Source: Gp6-AA40 sp050742535 (lineage in GTDB: Bacteria > Acidobacteriota > Vicinamibacteria > Vicinamibacterales > UBA2999). Taken from it: a stretch of 17,640 nucleotides of DNA. Both the position numbers and the translations under genes were made by a program. Location: contig JBOGIQ010000100.1 of NCBI GenBank assembly GCA_050742535.1, forward strand, positions 1 through 17,640, in the 5' to 3' direction. Below the pieces are notes generated by a model. It was given only the letters and a program-made list of their open reading frames with translations. It was not told the DNA's origin and did no database searches. Shown here piece by piece: positions 7,228-16,138 of the stretch (positions are counted from its first letter, which is position 1; each line of letters begins with the position of its first letter).

Positions 7228-7233
7228 TTTCAT

Positions 7234-8190
7234 ATGGAACTTAGCGAATTACGCGTTTTTCTCACCGTTGCCGCCGAGCGGAGCTTCTCCAAGGCCGCGA
7301 TGAAGCTGCACCGCACGCAGCCGGCAATCAGCCAGGCCGTGCGGCGGCTGGAGGAGAGCGTGGGCGAGCGGCTGTTCGACCGCGCCACGAAGGACGCCAC
7401 GCTGACCGAGGCCGGGCGGCTCCTCCGCGACTACGCGGACCGGCTGCTGCGCCTGTCCGAGGAAGCCGAGGAAGCGGTCAAGGACCTGCGTGATCTCCGC
7501 CGCGGCCGCGTGCTGATCGGCTGCAACGAAGCATCGGTCCACGCGGTGCTCCCGCTCATCGAGCGCTTCCGCGGCGGCCATCCGCTCGTCCATGTGGACG
7601 TCCGGCGGATTCCGGCGCGCCAGCTGGGCGCGGAAGTGGCGCAAGGCTCGCTCGATTTCGGCGTGCTGACGTTTCAGCCGGCGGAAGCGCAGCTGGGCTC
7701 GATCGTGCTCGGACAGGACGAGCTGGTGATGCTGGTCCATCCGTCGCATCCCCTGGCCAGCAGCCGCGAGGTGACGCTCTCCGAGTGTGCGCGGCAGACC
7801 GTGATCGCCCATAACGATCCCTCACACGTGCGCGATCGCGTTCTGCGGCTCTTCGAGCAGCATCACATCCCGGCGAACATCCTCGTCTCGCTGCCGAGCC
7901 TGGAGGGCATCAAGCGCGCGGTCGCGATGCAGATGGGCGTCGCGATGCTGCCCCGCCGCTGCGCCGAATCCGAGATCGCGCGCGGCGAGCTCACGGCGCT
8001 GGCCATGCCCGAAGTGCGGCTGCGGCGGCACGTGCGGCTCGTGTTCCGCAAGGGCGGCGAACGGTCGCACGCCGCGACGGCGTTCCTGGCGTCAGTGGAA
8101 GAGAAAAAGAAGGCCCACCCGCGTGGTCACGAAGTGCACGACGAGATCGAAGATCACGAAGAACAGAAACCCAAGAGATCAGTTGGCTAG
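7234..8190 (+). CDS. LysR-family transcriptional regulator, probably of leucine biosynthesis
   Basis: 318 residues. The winged helix-turn-helix occupies 1-60 (MELSELRVFLTVAAERSFSK, then LHRTQPAISQAVRRLEESVGERLFDR), a textbook LysR start. A linker helix follows, and a substrate-binding domain covers about 90-290 (GRVLIGCNEASVHAVLPLIE to RRHVRLVFRKGGERSH). It lies between leuA, divergent from it, and leuDC, convergent on it, so control of leucine synthesis by a pathway metabolite is the natural guess; the ligand cannot be read from sequence. The final 25 residues (from about HPRGHEVHDEIEDHEEQ) are not LysR-like. They come from a 9-bp repeat (8125-8169) in frame. The ATG is preceded by REP B3 with no free Shine-Dalgarno sequence: the only AGG (7220-7222) is in the hairpin stem. 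Confidence 0.92.
   Translation: MELSELRVFLTVAAERSFSKAAMKLHRTQPAISQAVRRLEESVGERLFDRATKDATLTEAGRLLRDYADRLLRLSEEAEEAVKDLRDLRRGRVLIGCNEASVHAVLPLIERFRGGHPLVHVDVRRIPARQLGAEVAQGSLDFGVLTFQPAEAQLGSIVLGQDELVMLVHPSHPLASSREVTLSECARQTVIAHNDPSHVRDRVLRLFEQHHIPANILVSLPSLEGIKRAVAMQMGVAMLPRRCAESEIARGELTALAMPEVRLRRHVRLVFRKGGERSHAATAFLASVEEKKKAHPRGHEVHDEIEDHEEQKPKRSVG
8125..8169. repeat. Nonamer repeat (GGTCACGAA type) inside the 3' end of the LysR gene
   Basis: Five 9-bp units read in frame: GGTCACGAA, GTGCACGAC, GAGATCGAA, GATCACGAA, GAACAGAAA. They encode tripeptides of the form x-H-E (GHE, VHD, EIE, DHE, EQK). The CACGAAG core resembles the ACCACGAAG and CGCGAAG units at 14526-14561. Confidence 0.7.
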
Positions 8191-8213
8191 TTAGATAGTT
8201 GGGTAGTTCGTAG
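8182..8213. repeat. Octamer tandem array GTTNGNTA, four copies
   Basis: Units GTTGGCTA, GTTAGATA, GTTGGGTA and GTTCGTAG run from 8182 to 8213. The LysR stop TAG (8188-8190) straddles the first and second units, and the leuD stop (CTA on the plus strand, 8214-8216) starts at the base after the last one. The array is thus the entire spacer between the two convergent genes. Confidence 0.8.
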
Positions 8214-8813
8214 CTAGAAGCCCGCGACGTACGGCAGGCGGGCCGCGGCAGCGTCGACCTGCTCGTAGTGATCGAGCAGCATCCCGGTCGTATCCCACGC
8301 CCCGGAGGTGAACGCGTCGCGCGCGTTCGGCGGCATCGAGACCGCACAGCGGAAACCGTCAGCCTCGCAGCTGCCGGCGACCAGATCGATCGTGACCTCC
8401 GCCGTCGGGCGCTTTTCGATCAGCTCCATCAACGCGCGCACGTCGGCTGGCGCGGCGGTCACGCAGGGCATGCCGATCATCACCGAGTTCCCGAAGAAGA
8501 TCTCCGCGAACGATTCGCCGACGACCGCATCGATGCCCCAGCGGTGCAACCCCTGCGGCGCGTGCTCGCGCGACGATCCGCACCCGAAATTGGAGTTCAC
8601 CACGAGGATCCTGGCGCCCTGGTACTGCCCGACGTCGAACGGGTGCCGGTTGTGCGGACGGACGGCCGCCTTGCGGTCGTCCTCGAACACATGCTTCTCG
8701 AGCCCTTCGAAGCTGACGCCGACGAGAAACCGCGCCGGCATGATCCGATCGGTGTCGATGTCATCACCGCGAAGCGGCAGCGCGCGTCCGTGAATTCGTG
8801 CGATGGCTCCCAT
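8214..8813 (-). CDS. leuD: 3-isopropylmalate dehydratase small subunit
   Basis: Partner of LeuC in the isomerisation of 2- to 3-isopropylmalate. The 199 residues start MGAIARIHGRALPLRGDDIDTDRIMPARF, with the DTDRI motif that recognises substrate. The family signature NSNFGCGSSREHAPQGL follows, then GIDAVVGESFAEIFFGNSVMIGMP. The open frame extends much further upstream, but that part is only the shadow of leuC. The true ATG (8813-8811) shares its A with the leuC stop, giving TGATG, so translation is coupled. Length agrees with typical LeuD proteins of about 200 residues. The stop lies against the GTTNGNTA array. No LeuB is present in the window. Confidence 0.97.
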   Translation of the reverse strand: MGAIARIHGRALPLRGDDIDTDRIMPARFLVGVSFEGLEKHVFEDDRKAAVRPHNRHPFDVGQYQGARILVVNSNFGCGSSREHAPQGLHRWGIDAVVGESFAEIFFGNSVMIGMPCVTAAPADVRALMELIEKRPTAEVTIDLVAGSCEADGFRCAVSMPPNARDAFTSGAWDTTGMLLDHYEQVDAAAARLPYVAGF

Positions 8814-10210
8814 CAGTTCACGTACTCCCGGACGTCGACGACCTTGCCCTCGATCGCCGCGGCAGCCACCATCGCCGGGCTCATCAGTAGCGTGCGCCCG
8901 GTGGGACTTCCCTGCCGCCCCTTGAAGTTCCGGTTCGACGAAGCGGCGCACACCTGATCGCCCTGCAGCTTGTCCGGATTCATCCCGAGGCACATCGAGC
9001 AGCCCGCGCCGCGCCATTCGAAGCCGGCGGCGCGGAAGACATCCGCCAGTCCTTCGCGCTCGGCCGCCTTGCTGACGCCGACGGACCCGGGGACGACCAG
9101 CGCCTTCACATGCGGGGCGACATGACGGCCCTTGACGATCCGCGCCGCCTCCCGGAGATCGGACAGCCGCGCGTTCGTGCAGGATCCGATGAACGCCACG
9201 TCCACTTTCATGCCCGCGATCGGCCGGCCGGGTTCGAGCCCCATATAGTCGAGAGCATCCGATATGGCCTGCGGCTCCCCGGCTTCGTCGGGCGCCGGGA
9301 CGCGTTCGTCGATGGCGATCGATTGCCCGGGATTCACCCCCCAGGTCACCACCGGTTTCAGCTCGGCCGCCCGAATCTCCACCTCGTCGTCGAACACGGC
9401 GTCCACGTCGGACGCGATCGACCGCCACCACTCTTTCGCCCGTTCGAACGCCTCGCCCCCCGGCGCAAATGGCCGGCCCTGCAGATACTCGAACGTCGTC
9501 TCGTCGGGATTGACGTAGCCCACACGAGCGCCACCCTCGATGGACATGTTGCACATCGTCATCCGCTCGTCCATCGTCATGCGGTCGACCGTATCGCCGG
9601 CGTATTCATAGGCGTAGCCCGTGCCGCCGCGCACACCCAGCCGCTGGATGATTTCGAGGATGACGTCCTTCGCGTAGACGCCCGGCTGCAGCGTCCCCGT
9701 AACGCGGATGCGGCGAACCTTGAGCGGTTCGATGGCGAGACACTGCGACGCGAGCACGTCCCGCACCTGCGAGGTGCCGATGCCGAATGCAACCGATCCA
9801 AACGCACCGTGTGTTGACGTGTGGCTGTCGCCGCACGCGATCGTCATTCCCGGCTGCGTGAGCCCCAGCTCGGGCCCGATGACGTGCACGATCCCCTGAC
9901 GGTCATCCTCGAGACCCGCCAGCCGCACGCCGAACTGACGGCAGTTCCGCTCGAGCGAGGCGATCATGTCTTCGGCGACGACGTCGAGGAATGGCCGCTT
10001 CCGTTCCAGCGTCGGGATGATGTGATCCACGGTGGCGAAGGTACGGTCCGGCCGCGCAACCGTCCAGCCGCGCTGGCGAAGTGCGTCGAACGCCTGTGGA
10101 CTGGTCACCTCGTGCACGAGGTGCAGGCCGATGAAGAGCTGCGTCTGTCCCGTCGGCAGCTGCCGGACGGTGTGGAGATCCCACACTTTCCTGAGGAGCG
10201 TCTTACCCAT
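8813..10210 (-). CDS. leuC: 3-isopropylmalate dehydratase large subunit
   Basis: Aconitase-family [4Fe-4S] enzyme of leucine synthesis, active with LeuD. The 465 residues equal the usual length. The cluster ligands are Cys344 in IGSCTNARLSDL and Cys404/Cys407 in GAGCSMCLGMNPDKL. Other family blocks include ACGDSHTSTHGAFGSVAFGIG (about 126-146) and MTMCNMSIEGGARVGYVNPDE (about 217-237). The start is the ATG at 10210, where the conserved MGKTLLRKVWDLH begins. The frame is open to an upstream ATG at 10348, but that part is antisense-like Arg/Ser-rich sequence. The first eight bases overlap the end of mpg, ATGGGTAA containing both signals, so leuC is the third gene of uvrA-mpg-leuC-leuD. The requirement for iron fits the Fur-like site at leuA. 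Confidence 0.97.
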   Translation of the reverse strand: MGKTLLRKVWDLHTVRQLPTGQTQLFIGLHLVHEVTSPQAFDALRQRGWTVARPDRTFATVDHIIPTLERKRPFLDVVAEDMIASLERNCRQFGVRLAGLEDDRQGIVHVIGPELGLTQPGMTIACGDSHTSTHGAFGSVAFGIGTSQVRDVLASQCLAIEPLKVRRIRVTGTLQPGVYAKDVILEIIQRLGVRGGTGYAYEYAGDTVDRMTMDERMTMCNMSIEGGARVGYVNPDETTFEYLQGRPFAPGGEAFERAKEWWRSIASDVDAVFDDEVEIRAAELKPVVTWGVNPGQSIAIDERVPAPDEAGEPQAISDALDYMGLEPGRPIAGMKVDVAFIGSCTNARLSDLREAARIVKGRHVAPHVKALVVPGSVGVSKAAEREGLADVFRAAGFEWRGAGCSMCLGMNPDKLQGDQVCAASSNRNFKGRQGSPTGRTLLMSPAMVAAAAIEGKVVDVREYVN

Positions 10211-10828
10211 CTGATGCGGTACTTCCCATCTTAACGCGCGAACCTGAGACGGACGAGTGCCCGTCAATCCAGCAGCGCCAGGGCTTGTCCACGCCGACGG
10301 TAATGCCGACCCGCGGGCCCCACGCGACGGCGGCCGGCGCATGGCCACGGTCTTCGATGACGAGCCGGCTCGCCACCAGATCGAGGAGATTGTCGGTCAG
10401 CGTGATCCCGAGCGCCCGCGTGAGGTTGCCTGGTCCGCGACACAGATCCGCATCGTCGATGTGACGGCCGGCCGCAACACGCCGCTTTTTCATGAGCGCG
10501 ACGCCCTCCACGGGTGCGAGCGCACGAATCAATACCGCCGCGGGATCGCCCTCGGCTTGCGTCACCGCGTTGACCAGATAGTGGATGCCGTAGTTCAGGT
10601 AGACGTAGGCAAAGCCGGGCGGACCGTACAGCGGCGCATTCCGCCGTGTCGGCCCGGGCGCCGCGTGGCAGGCCGGATCGTCCTCGCCGATATATGCCTC
10701 GGTCTCGACGATCATCCCTGCCGTCTCACCCGCCGGTGTCCGGTGCACGAGCACTTTGCCGAGTAGTTCCTCCGCCACCATCAGGGTGGGGCGTTCGTAA
10801 AACTCGCGGGGCAGAACCCTGACCTTCT

Positions 10829-10878
10829 GAACCCGCTGCACTGTCTGAACCCGCTGCACTGTCTGAACCCTTTGAACC

Positions 10879-10879
<1 letters not shown>
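10829..10879. repeat. 18-bp (2 x 9) tandem repeat at the uvrA/mpg junction
   Basis: Two exact copies of GAACCCGCTGCACTGTCT (10829-10846, 10847-10864) are followed by GAACCCTTT and GAACCCTA (10865 onward), running into the uvrA stop codon at 10879-10881. Each 18-mer is two 9-mers. The GAACCCTTT unit matches the array at 813-833. The period is a multiple of three and the array is open in the mpg frame. Confidence 0.88.
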
Positions 10880-13776
<2,897 letters not shown>

Positions 13777-13848
13777 CCCTCTGTGACGAATTCCCAGTGA
13801 ACCGTAAGAGAGGAATGTTACTACATGGACGTCAACGTCGCGTGCCCG

Positions 13849-13872
13849 GTCCGCCTGAAGGCGGACACTACG
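13849..13872 (-). repeat. REP family A, copy A1
   Basis: GTCCGCCT-GA-AGGCGGAC (13849-13866), 8-bp arms with a two-base turn, followed by ACTACG (13867-13872). On the minus strand this reads CGTAGT then hairpin, the GTAG-foot layout of REP elements. It lies 73 bp upstream of the uvrA start and faces A3. Confidence 0.9.
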
Positions 13873-13878
13873 TGGATG

Positions 13879-13896
13879 GTCCCCCTTCAGGCGGAC
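13879..13896 (+). repeat. REP family A, degenerate copy A2
   Basis: GTCCCCCTTCAGGCGGAC, one base different from the family palindrome in the left arm. No GTAG precedes it (GTGGATG instead). The right flank GGACCTG matches that of A3, so it is in the plus orientation. It may be a decayed copy. Confidence 0.7.
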
Positions 13897-13915
13897 CTGC
13901 CGATCGCACCGCCGT

Positions 13916-13939
13916 CGTAGTGTCCGCCTTCAGGCGGAC
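13916..13939 (+). repeat. REP family A, copy A3, directly upstream of the RAYT gene
   Basis: CGTAGT (13916-13921) followed by GTCCGCCT-TC-AGGCGGAC (13922-13939). It is the exact reverse complement of A1 over 24 bases and forms a tail-to-tail pair with it. It ends 30 bp before the transposase ATG and is the left inverted flank of that gene. Confidence 0.92.
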
Positions 13940-13969
13940 CTGTGGCGCGTCGATTGCCCTCCTGATGGC

Positions 13970-14470
13970 ATGCTCACCTCCCGACCCGAACGTTTGAAGG
14001 CTTTCGACTACATCGGCCACCACGCGTATTTCTTGACGTATTGCACCGATCAGCGCCACGAAGCATTCGCCGACGCCGATCGCGTCCAAGTGGTGAGTAC
14101 GCAGATTCTGCGCGCCGCGGCGGACGAAAGATTCGCTCTCATCGCGTACTGTTACATGCCCGATCACCTCCATCTGCTTGTCAACGGAGAACAGGAGAAT
14201 TCGGATTGCCGCGCGTTTATCAAGCGGTCGAAACAGTTTTCCGGGTTCTACTACCAGCGGGCGTTTGGTCGACGTCTCTGGCAACGGTACGGATACGAGC
14301 ACGTGCTTCGCGGCGATGAAGCGGTGCTAAGCGTCGCCCGGTACATTCTGGAAAACCCGGTTCGAGCGGAAATCGCGAAAAGTGTCTGCGATTATCCATT
14401 TACCGGATCGCCGCTTCACTCGGTCGAGGAGATTCTGGATTCATTGCCATGGCGGCCCCGGTCCGCCTAA
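13970..14470 (+). CDS. REP-associated tyrosine transposase (RAYT, IS200/Y1 HUH superfamily)
   Basis: 166-residue single-strand nuclease/transposase of the Y1 family. The HUH motif is His66-Leu-His68 in YCYMPDHLHLLV. The probable catalytic tyrosine is Tyr125 in VARYILENPVRAEIA, the conserved YI-x-NP-VRA block of RAYTs. A W-x2-x-Y-x-H-VLR block (104-113) lies before it. Family members nick at the foot of REP hairpins (GTAG) and are thought to have spread REPs through the genome. REP A3 upstream and A4, A5 downstream flank it in inverted orientation, the classic REPtron layout. The last residues (RSA) and the TAA stop are encoded by A4, so the gene ends inside its own presumed target. All key residues are present and the frame is intact, so the enzyme may be active. 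The ATG has only weak ribosome-binding sequence. Confidence 0.93.
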   Translation: MLTSRPERLKAFDYIGHHAYFLTYCTDQRHEAFADADRVQVVSTQILRAAADERFALIAYCYMPDHLHLLVNGEQENSDCRAFIKRSKQFSGFYYQRAFGRRLWQRYGYEHVLRGDEAVLSVARYILENPVRAEIAKSVCDYPFTGSPLHSVEEILDSLPWRPRSA

Positions 14471-14484
14471 AGGCGGACACTACG
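14461..14484 (-). repeat. REP family A, copy A4, carrying the RAYT stop codon
   Basis: GTCCGCCT-AA-AGGCGGAC (14461-14478) followed by ACTACG (14479-14484). The AA turn makes TAA (14468-14470), which ends the transposase gene. It is inverted relative to A3 and is the right flank of the RAYT gene. Confidence 0.93.
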
Positions 14485-14491
14485 CCGGCAG

Positions 14492-14516
14492 GTCCGCCTG
14501 AAGGCGGACACCTACG
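14492..14516 (-). repeat. REP family A, copy A5
   Basis: GTCCGCCT-GA-AGGCGGAC (14492-14509) followed by ACCTACG, which has one inserted base relative to A1 and A4. It has the same orientation as A4 and lies 13 bases beyond it, so it is a direct duplication. It ends 7 bases before the stop of the phosphatidyltransferase gene. Confidence 0.9.
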
Positions 14517-14523
14517 ACGGCCC

Positions 14524-15288
14524 TTACCACGAAGCTCGCGAAGAACGCGAAGGCCGCGAAGGCCATCCGGTTAGAGATCGAAGTTCTTCGCGGTCTTTGC
14601 GATCTTCGCGTGCTTCGCGGTTCGCATTCGGCCGCGGTTCGAGGCGAGACAGCGCGGTCGTGTTGCGGACGACATTCACCGTCAGCGCAACAGCCATTCC
14701 GGCGATGCCAATCAGGCCGCCGAAATCGAACAGCCGCATCCGACCGAAGGCGCCCAGGTCGACGTACGGATCGCGAAAGAGCGCGATTGTGCCGGCGGCA
14801 AGGAGTATGCGCAGCTCCGTCGGTCCGAATCCGGAAAACGACATGCGGAACACCCCATGGACCGACGTCGCCAGAAACACTTCCCCCGACACCAGCAGGT
14901 AGCCGATGAGCAGCGCGAGCGCGATCAGCGGGTTCATGAACCCGGACGCCGCCAGGCCGCCGAAGAGCAGCGTCGCGCCGACGATATCGAGGACGTGATC
15001 GACGTAGAAGCCGTAGCGCGGCCGCTCGACCTTGCGGACGCGCGCAAGCGTGCCGTCGAGGCTGTCGCCGAACCAGTTCAGCGCCAGGGCAGCAACGGCC
15101 ACCCACAGCGGCCGGACGTCCCAGCGCGCCAGGGCGTAACAGGCCCCCGCCACTGCCATCGCCAGGAGCGCCAGTGCGGTCAGGTGATCGGAATTGATCG
15201 CCGGGGGCAGCCGGCGGGCGATGGCAATCAGAAGCTTCTTCTCGGCCGCCGCGAGAAAACTGCGATGATCACGGGTCTGTTCCGCCAC
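14524..15288 (-). CDS. CDP-alcohol phosphatidyltransferase family membrane enzyme
   Basis: 254 residues. The family joins a CDP-linked lipid to an alcohol (or the reverse) in the inner membrane during phospholipid synthesis. The motif D-x2-DG-x2-AR is seen in GDSLDGTLARVRKVERPRYG (about 73-92), followed by FYVDHVLD with the two metal-binding Asp residues. About five or six hydrophobic helices are visible between 37 and 210. The alcohol acceptor cannot be told, so I give no gene symbol. The start is GTG (15288), with AGGAGG nine bases upstream. The last 33 residues (NREAREDRKDREE, then WPSRPSRSSRASW) are polar, repetitive and unlike the family. They are written by inverted 9-bp repeats at 14526-14561 and 14586-14621. 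udgX lies upstream on the same strand. Confidence 0.88.
   Translation of the reverse strand: MAEQTRDHRSFLAAAEKKLLIAIARRLPPAINSDHLTALALLAMAVAGACYALARWDVRPLWVAVAALALNWFGDSLDGTLARVRKVERPRYGFYVDHVLDIVGATLLFGGLAASGFMNPLIALALLIGYLLVSGEVFLATSVHGVFRMSFSGFGPTELRILLAAGTIALFRDPYVDLGAFGRMRLFDFGGLIGIAGMAVALTVNVVRNTTALSRLEPRPNANREAREDRKDREELRSLTGWPSRPSRSSRASW
14526..14621. repeat. Inverted pair of nonamer arrays (NNCGCGAAG), four plus four units
   Basis: Left array: ACCACGAAG, CTCGCGAAG, AACGCGAAG, GCCGCGAAG (14526-14561). Right array, opposite orientation: CTTCGCGGT, CTTTGCGAT, CTTCGCGTG, CTTCGCGGT (14586-14621). The spacer is 24 bases. All units are in frame with the phosphatidyltransferase gene on the minus strand, where the right array encodes R-E-x triplets and the left array encodes x-S-R triplets. 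The stop TAA (14524-14526) touches the left end. Confidence 0.85.
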
Positions 15289-15356
15289 GGGTGGATTCCT
15301 CCTGCTCCGTAAGGCGTCAAGGAGGAGGATTCGGGCTCACCGTGCGGATCCCGGTT

Positions 15357-15374
15357 ATCCGCCTAAAGGCGGAC
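15357..15374 (-). repeat. REP family A, copy A6, carrying the udgX stop codon
   Basis: ATCCGCCTAAAGGCGGAC has 17 of 18 bases of the family palindrome; the outermost pair is broken. It is followed by TCCACG in place of ACTACG. The udgX stop (CTA on the plus strand, 15363-15365) lies in the palindrome, so the last codons of that gene come from the REP. Confidence 0.82.
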
Positions 15375-16013
15375 TCCACGGAGAGTTTTCGCGACTACCT
15401 TGAGGTCAGCCACGAGCATCTCGTAGGCGGCCTTGCGGCCCTCCGAATCGGCGGCGCGCAGGACGGCGGACGGGTGGATGGTCGCGACAATCCGGCCGGC
15501 CGCCGGGCTCGAGAGGACCCGGCCACGCTGCTGCATCAGCTTGAAGCTGGCGCCGAGCATCGATTGCGCGGCGGTGGCCCCGAGACAGACGACAACCGCC
15601 GGCTTCACGGCGCGCAGCTCCGCCTCCAGCCACGGGCGGCAGGCCTTCACTTCCGACGCGCGCGGCTTCTTGTGGATGCGCCGCTTGCCGCGCGGCTCCC
15701 ACTTGAAGTGTTTCACGGCGTTCGTGACATACACCTGATCGCGCGGGATACCGGCGTCGGCAAGTGCCTTGTCGAGCAGCGCGCCCGCCGGCCCGACAAA
15801 CGGCTCCCCCTGCCGGTCCTCCTGATCGCCCGGCTGCTCGCCAACGAACATCACCTGCGCGCTCTTCGGCCCTGCCCCGAACACGACCTGTGTGGCGGTC
15901 TTATAGAGATCACACCCGCGGCATTCATGCGCGGCGGCGCCCAGCACCTTCAGACTTGTCGTCTTCGGCACGAACGGCGCCGCGGTCTTCTCGTCGTCAC
16001 CGGTCTTGCTCAC
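15363..16013 (-). CDS. udgX: UdgX, uracil-DNA glycosylase that forms a covalent DNA complex
   Basis: 216 residues of the family-4-like uracil-DNA glycosylase fold with a [4Fe-4S] cluster. The probable ligands are Cys31 and Cys34 (ECRGCDLYK), Cys125 and Cys143. Motif A is VGEQPGDQEDRQGEPFVGPAG (about 57-77), where QED is typical of UdgX. The diagnostic loop KRRIH is at 110-114. In UdgX the His of this loop (His114 here) attacks C1' after uracil is removed and leaves the enzyme covalently attached to the DNA. Motif B is IHPSAVLR (179-186). The GTG start (16013) has AGGGAG eight bases upstream. REP copies lie at both ends (A6 over the stop, A7 16 bp upstream). It shares its strand with the phosphatidyltransferase but is 74 bp away. 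Confidence 0.94.
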   Translation of the reverse strand: MSKTGDDEKTAAPFVPKTTSLKVLGAAAHECRGCDLYKTATQVVFGAGPKSAQVMFVGEQPGDQEDRQGEPFVGPAGALLDKALADAGIPRDQVYVTNAVKHFKWEPRGKRRIHKKPRASEVKACRPWLEAELRAVKPAVVVCLGATAAQSMLGASFKLMQQRGRVLSSPAAGRIVATIHPSAVLRAADSEGRKAAYEMLVADLKVVAKTLRGVRL

Positions 16014-16028
16014 GGATACAACTCCCTG

Positions 16029-16046
16029 GTCCGCCTAAAGGCGGAC
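16029..16046 (-). repeat. REP family A, copy A7
   Basis: GTCCGCCT-AA-AGGCGGAC, a perfect family palindrome followed by ACACGACG, a changed form of ACTACG. Its right half is the first unit of the 23-bp tandem array that follows. Confidence 0.88.
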
Positions 16047-16108
16047 ACGACGACAGCCTGACGGCGGACACGACGACAGCCTGACGGCGGACACGACGAC
16101 AGCCTGAA
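16040..16108. repeat. 23-bp tandem array derived from REP family A, three copies
   Basis: Units at 16040-16062, 16063-16085 and 16086-16108 are identical except for the last base of the third. Each begins GGCGGACACGACG and ends CAGCCTGAC. The CCTGAC-GGCGGAC junction copies CCTGAAGGCGGAC of the REP, and a fourth, diverged half (CCTGAAAGCGGGCGCTACG) runs to 16119. The array is thus a run of degenerate REP right halves. It ends 20 bases before the antiporter ATG and lies between the divergent udgX and antiporter genes. Confidence 0.88.
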
Positions 16109-16138
16109 AGCGGGCGCTACGAAGTACGATCCAGCCGC

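Noticed and set aside
8814..9554. Upstream extension of the leuD frame
   Set aside because: The frame is open but overlaps leuC in another register; conserved LeuD sequence begins at the ATG at 8813.
13777..13848. LexA/SOS box upstream of uvrA
   Set aside because: No CTG-N10-CAG or GAAC-N4-GTTC type palindrome of convincing quality is present.
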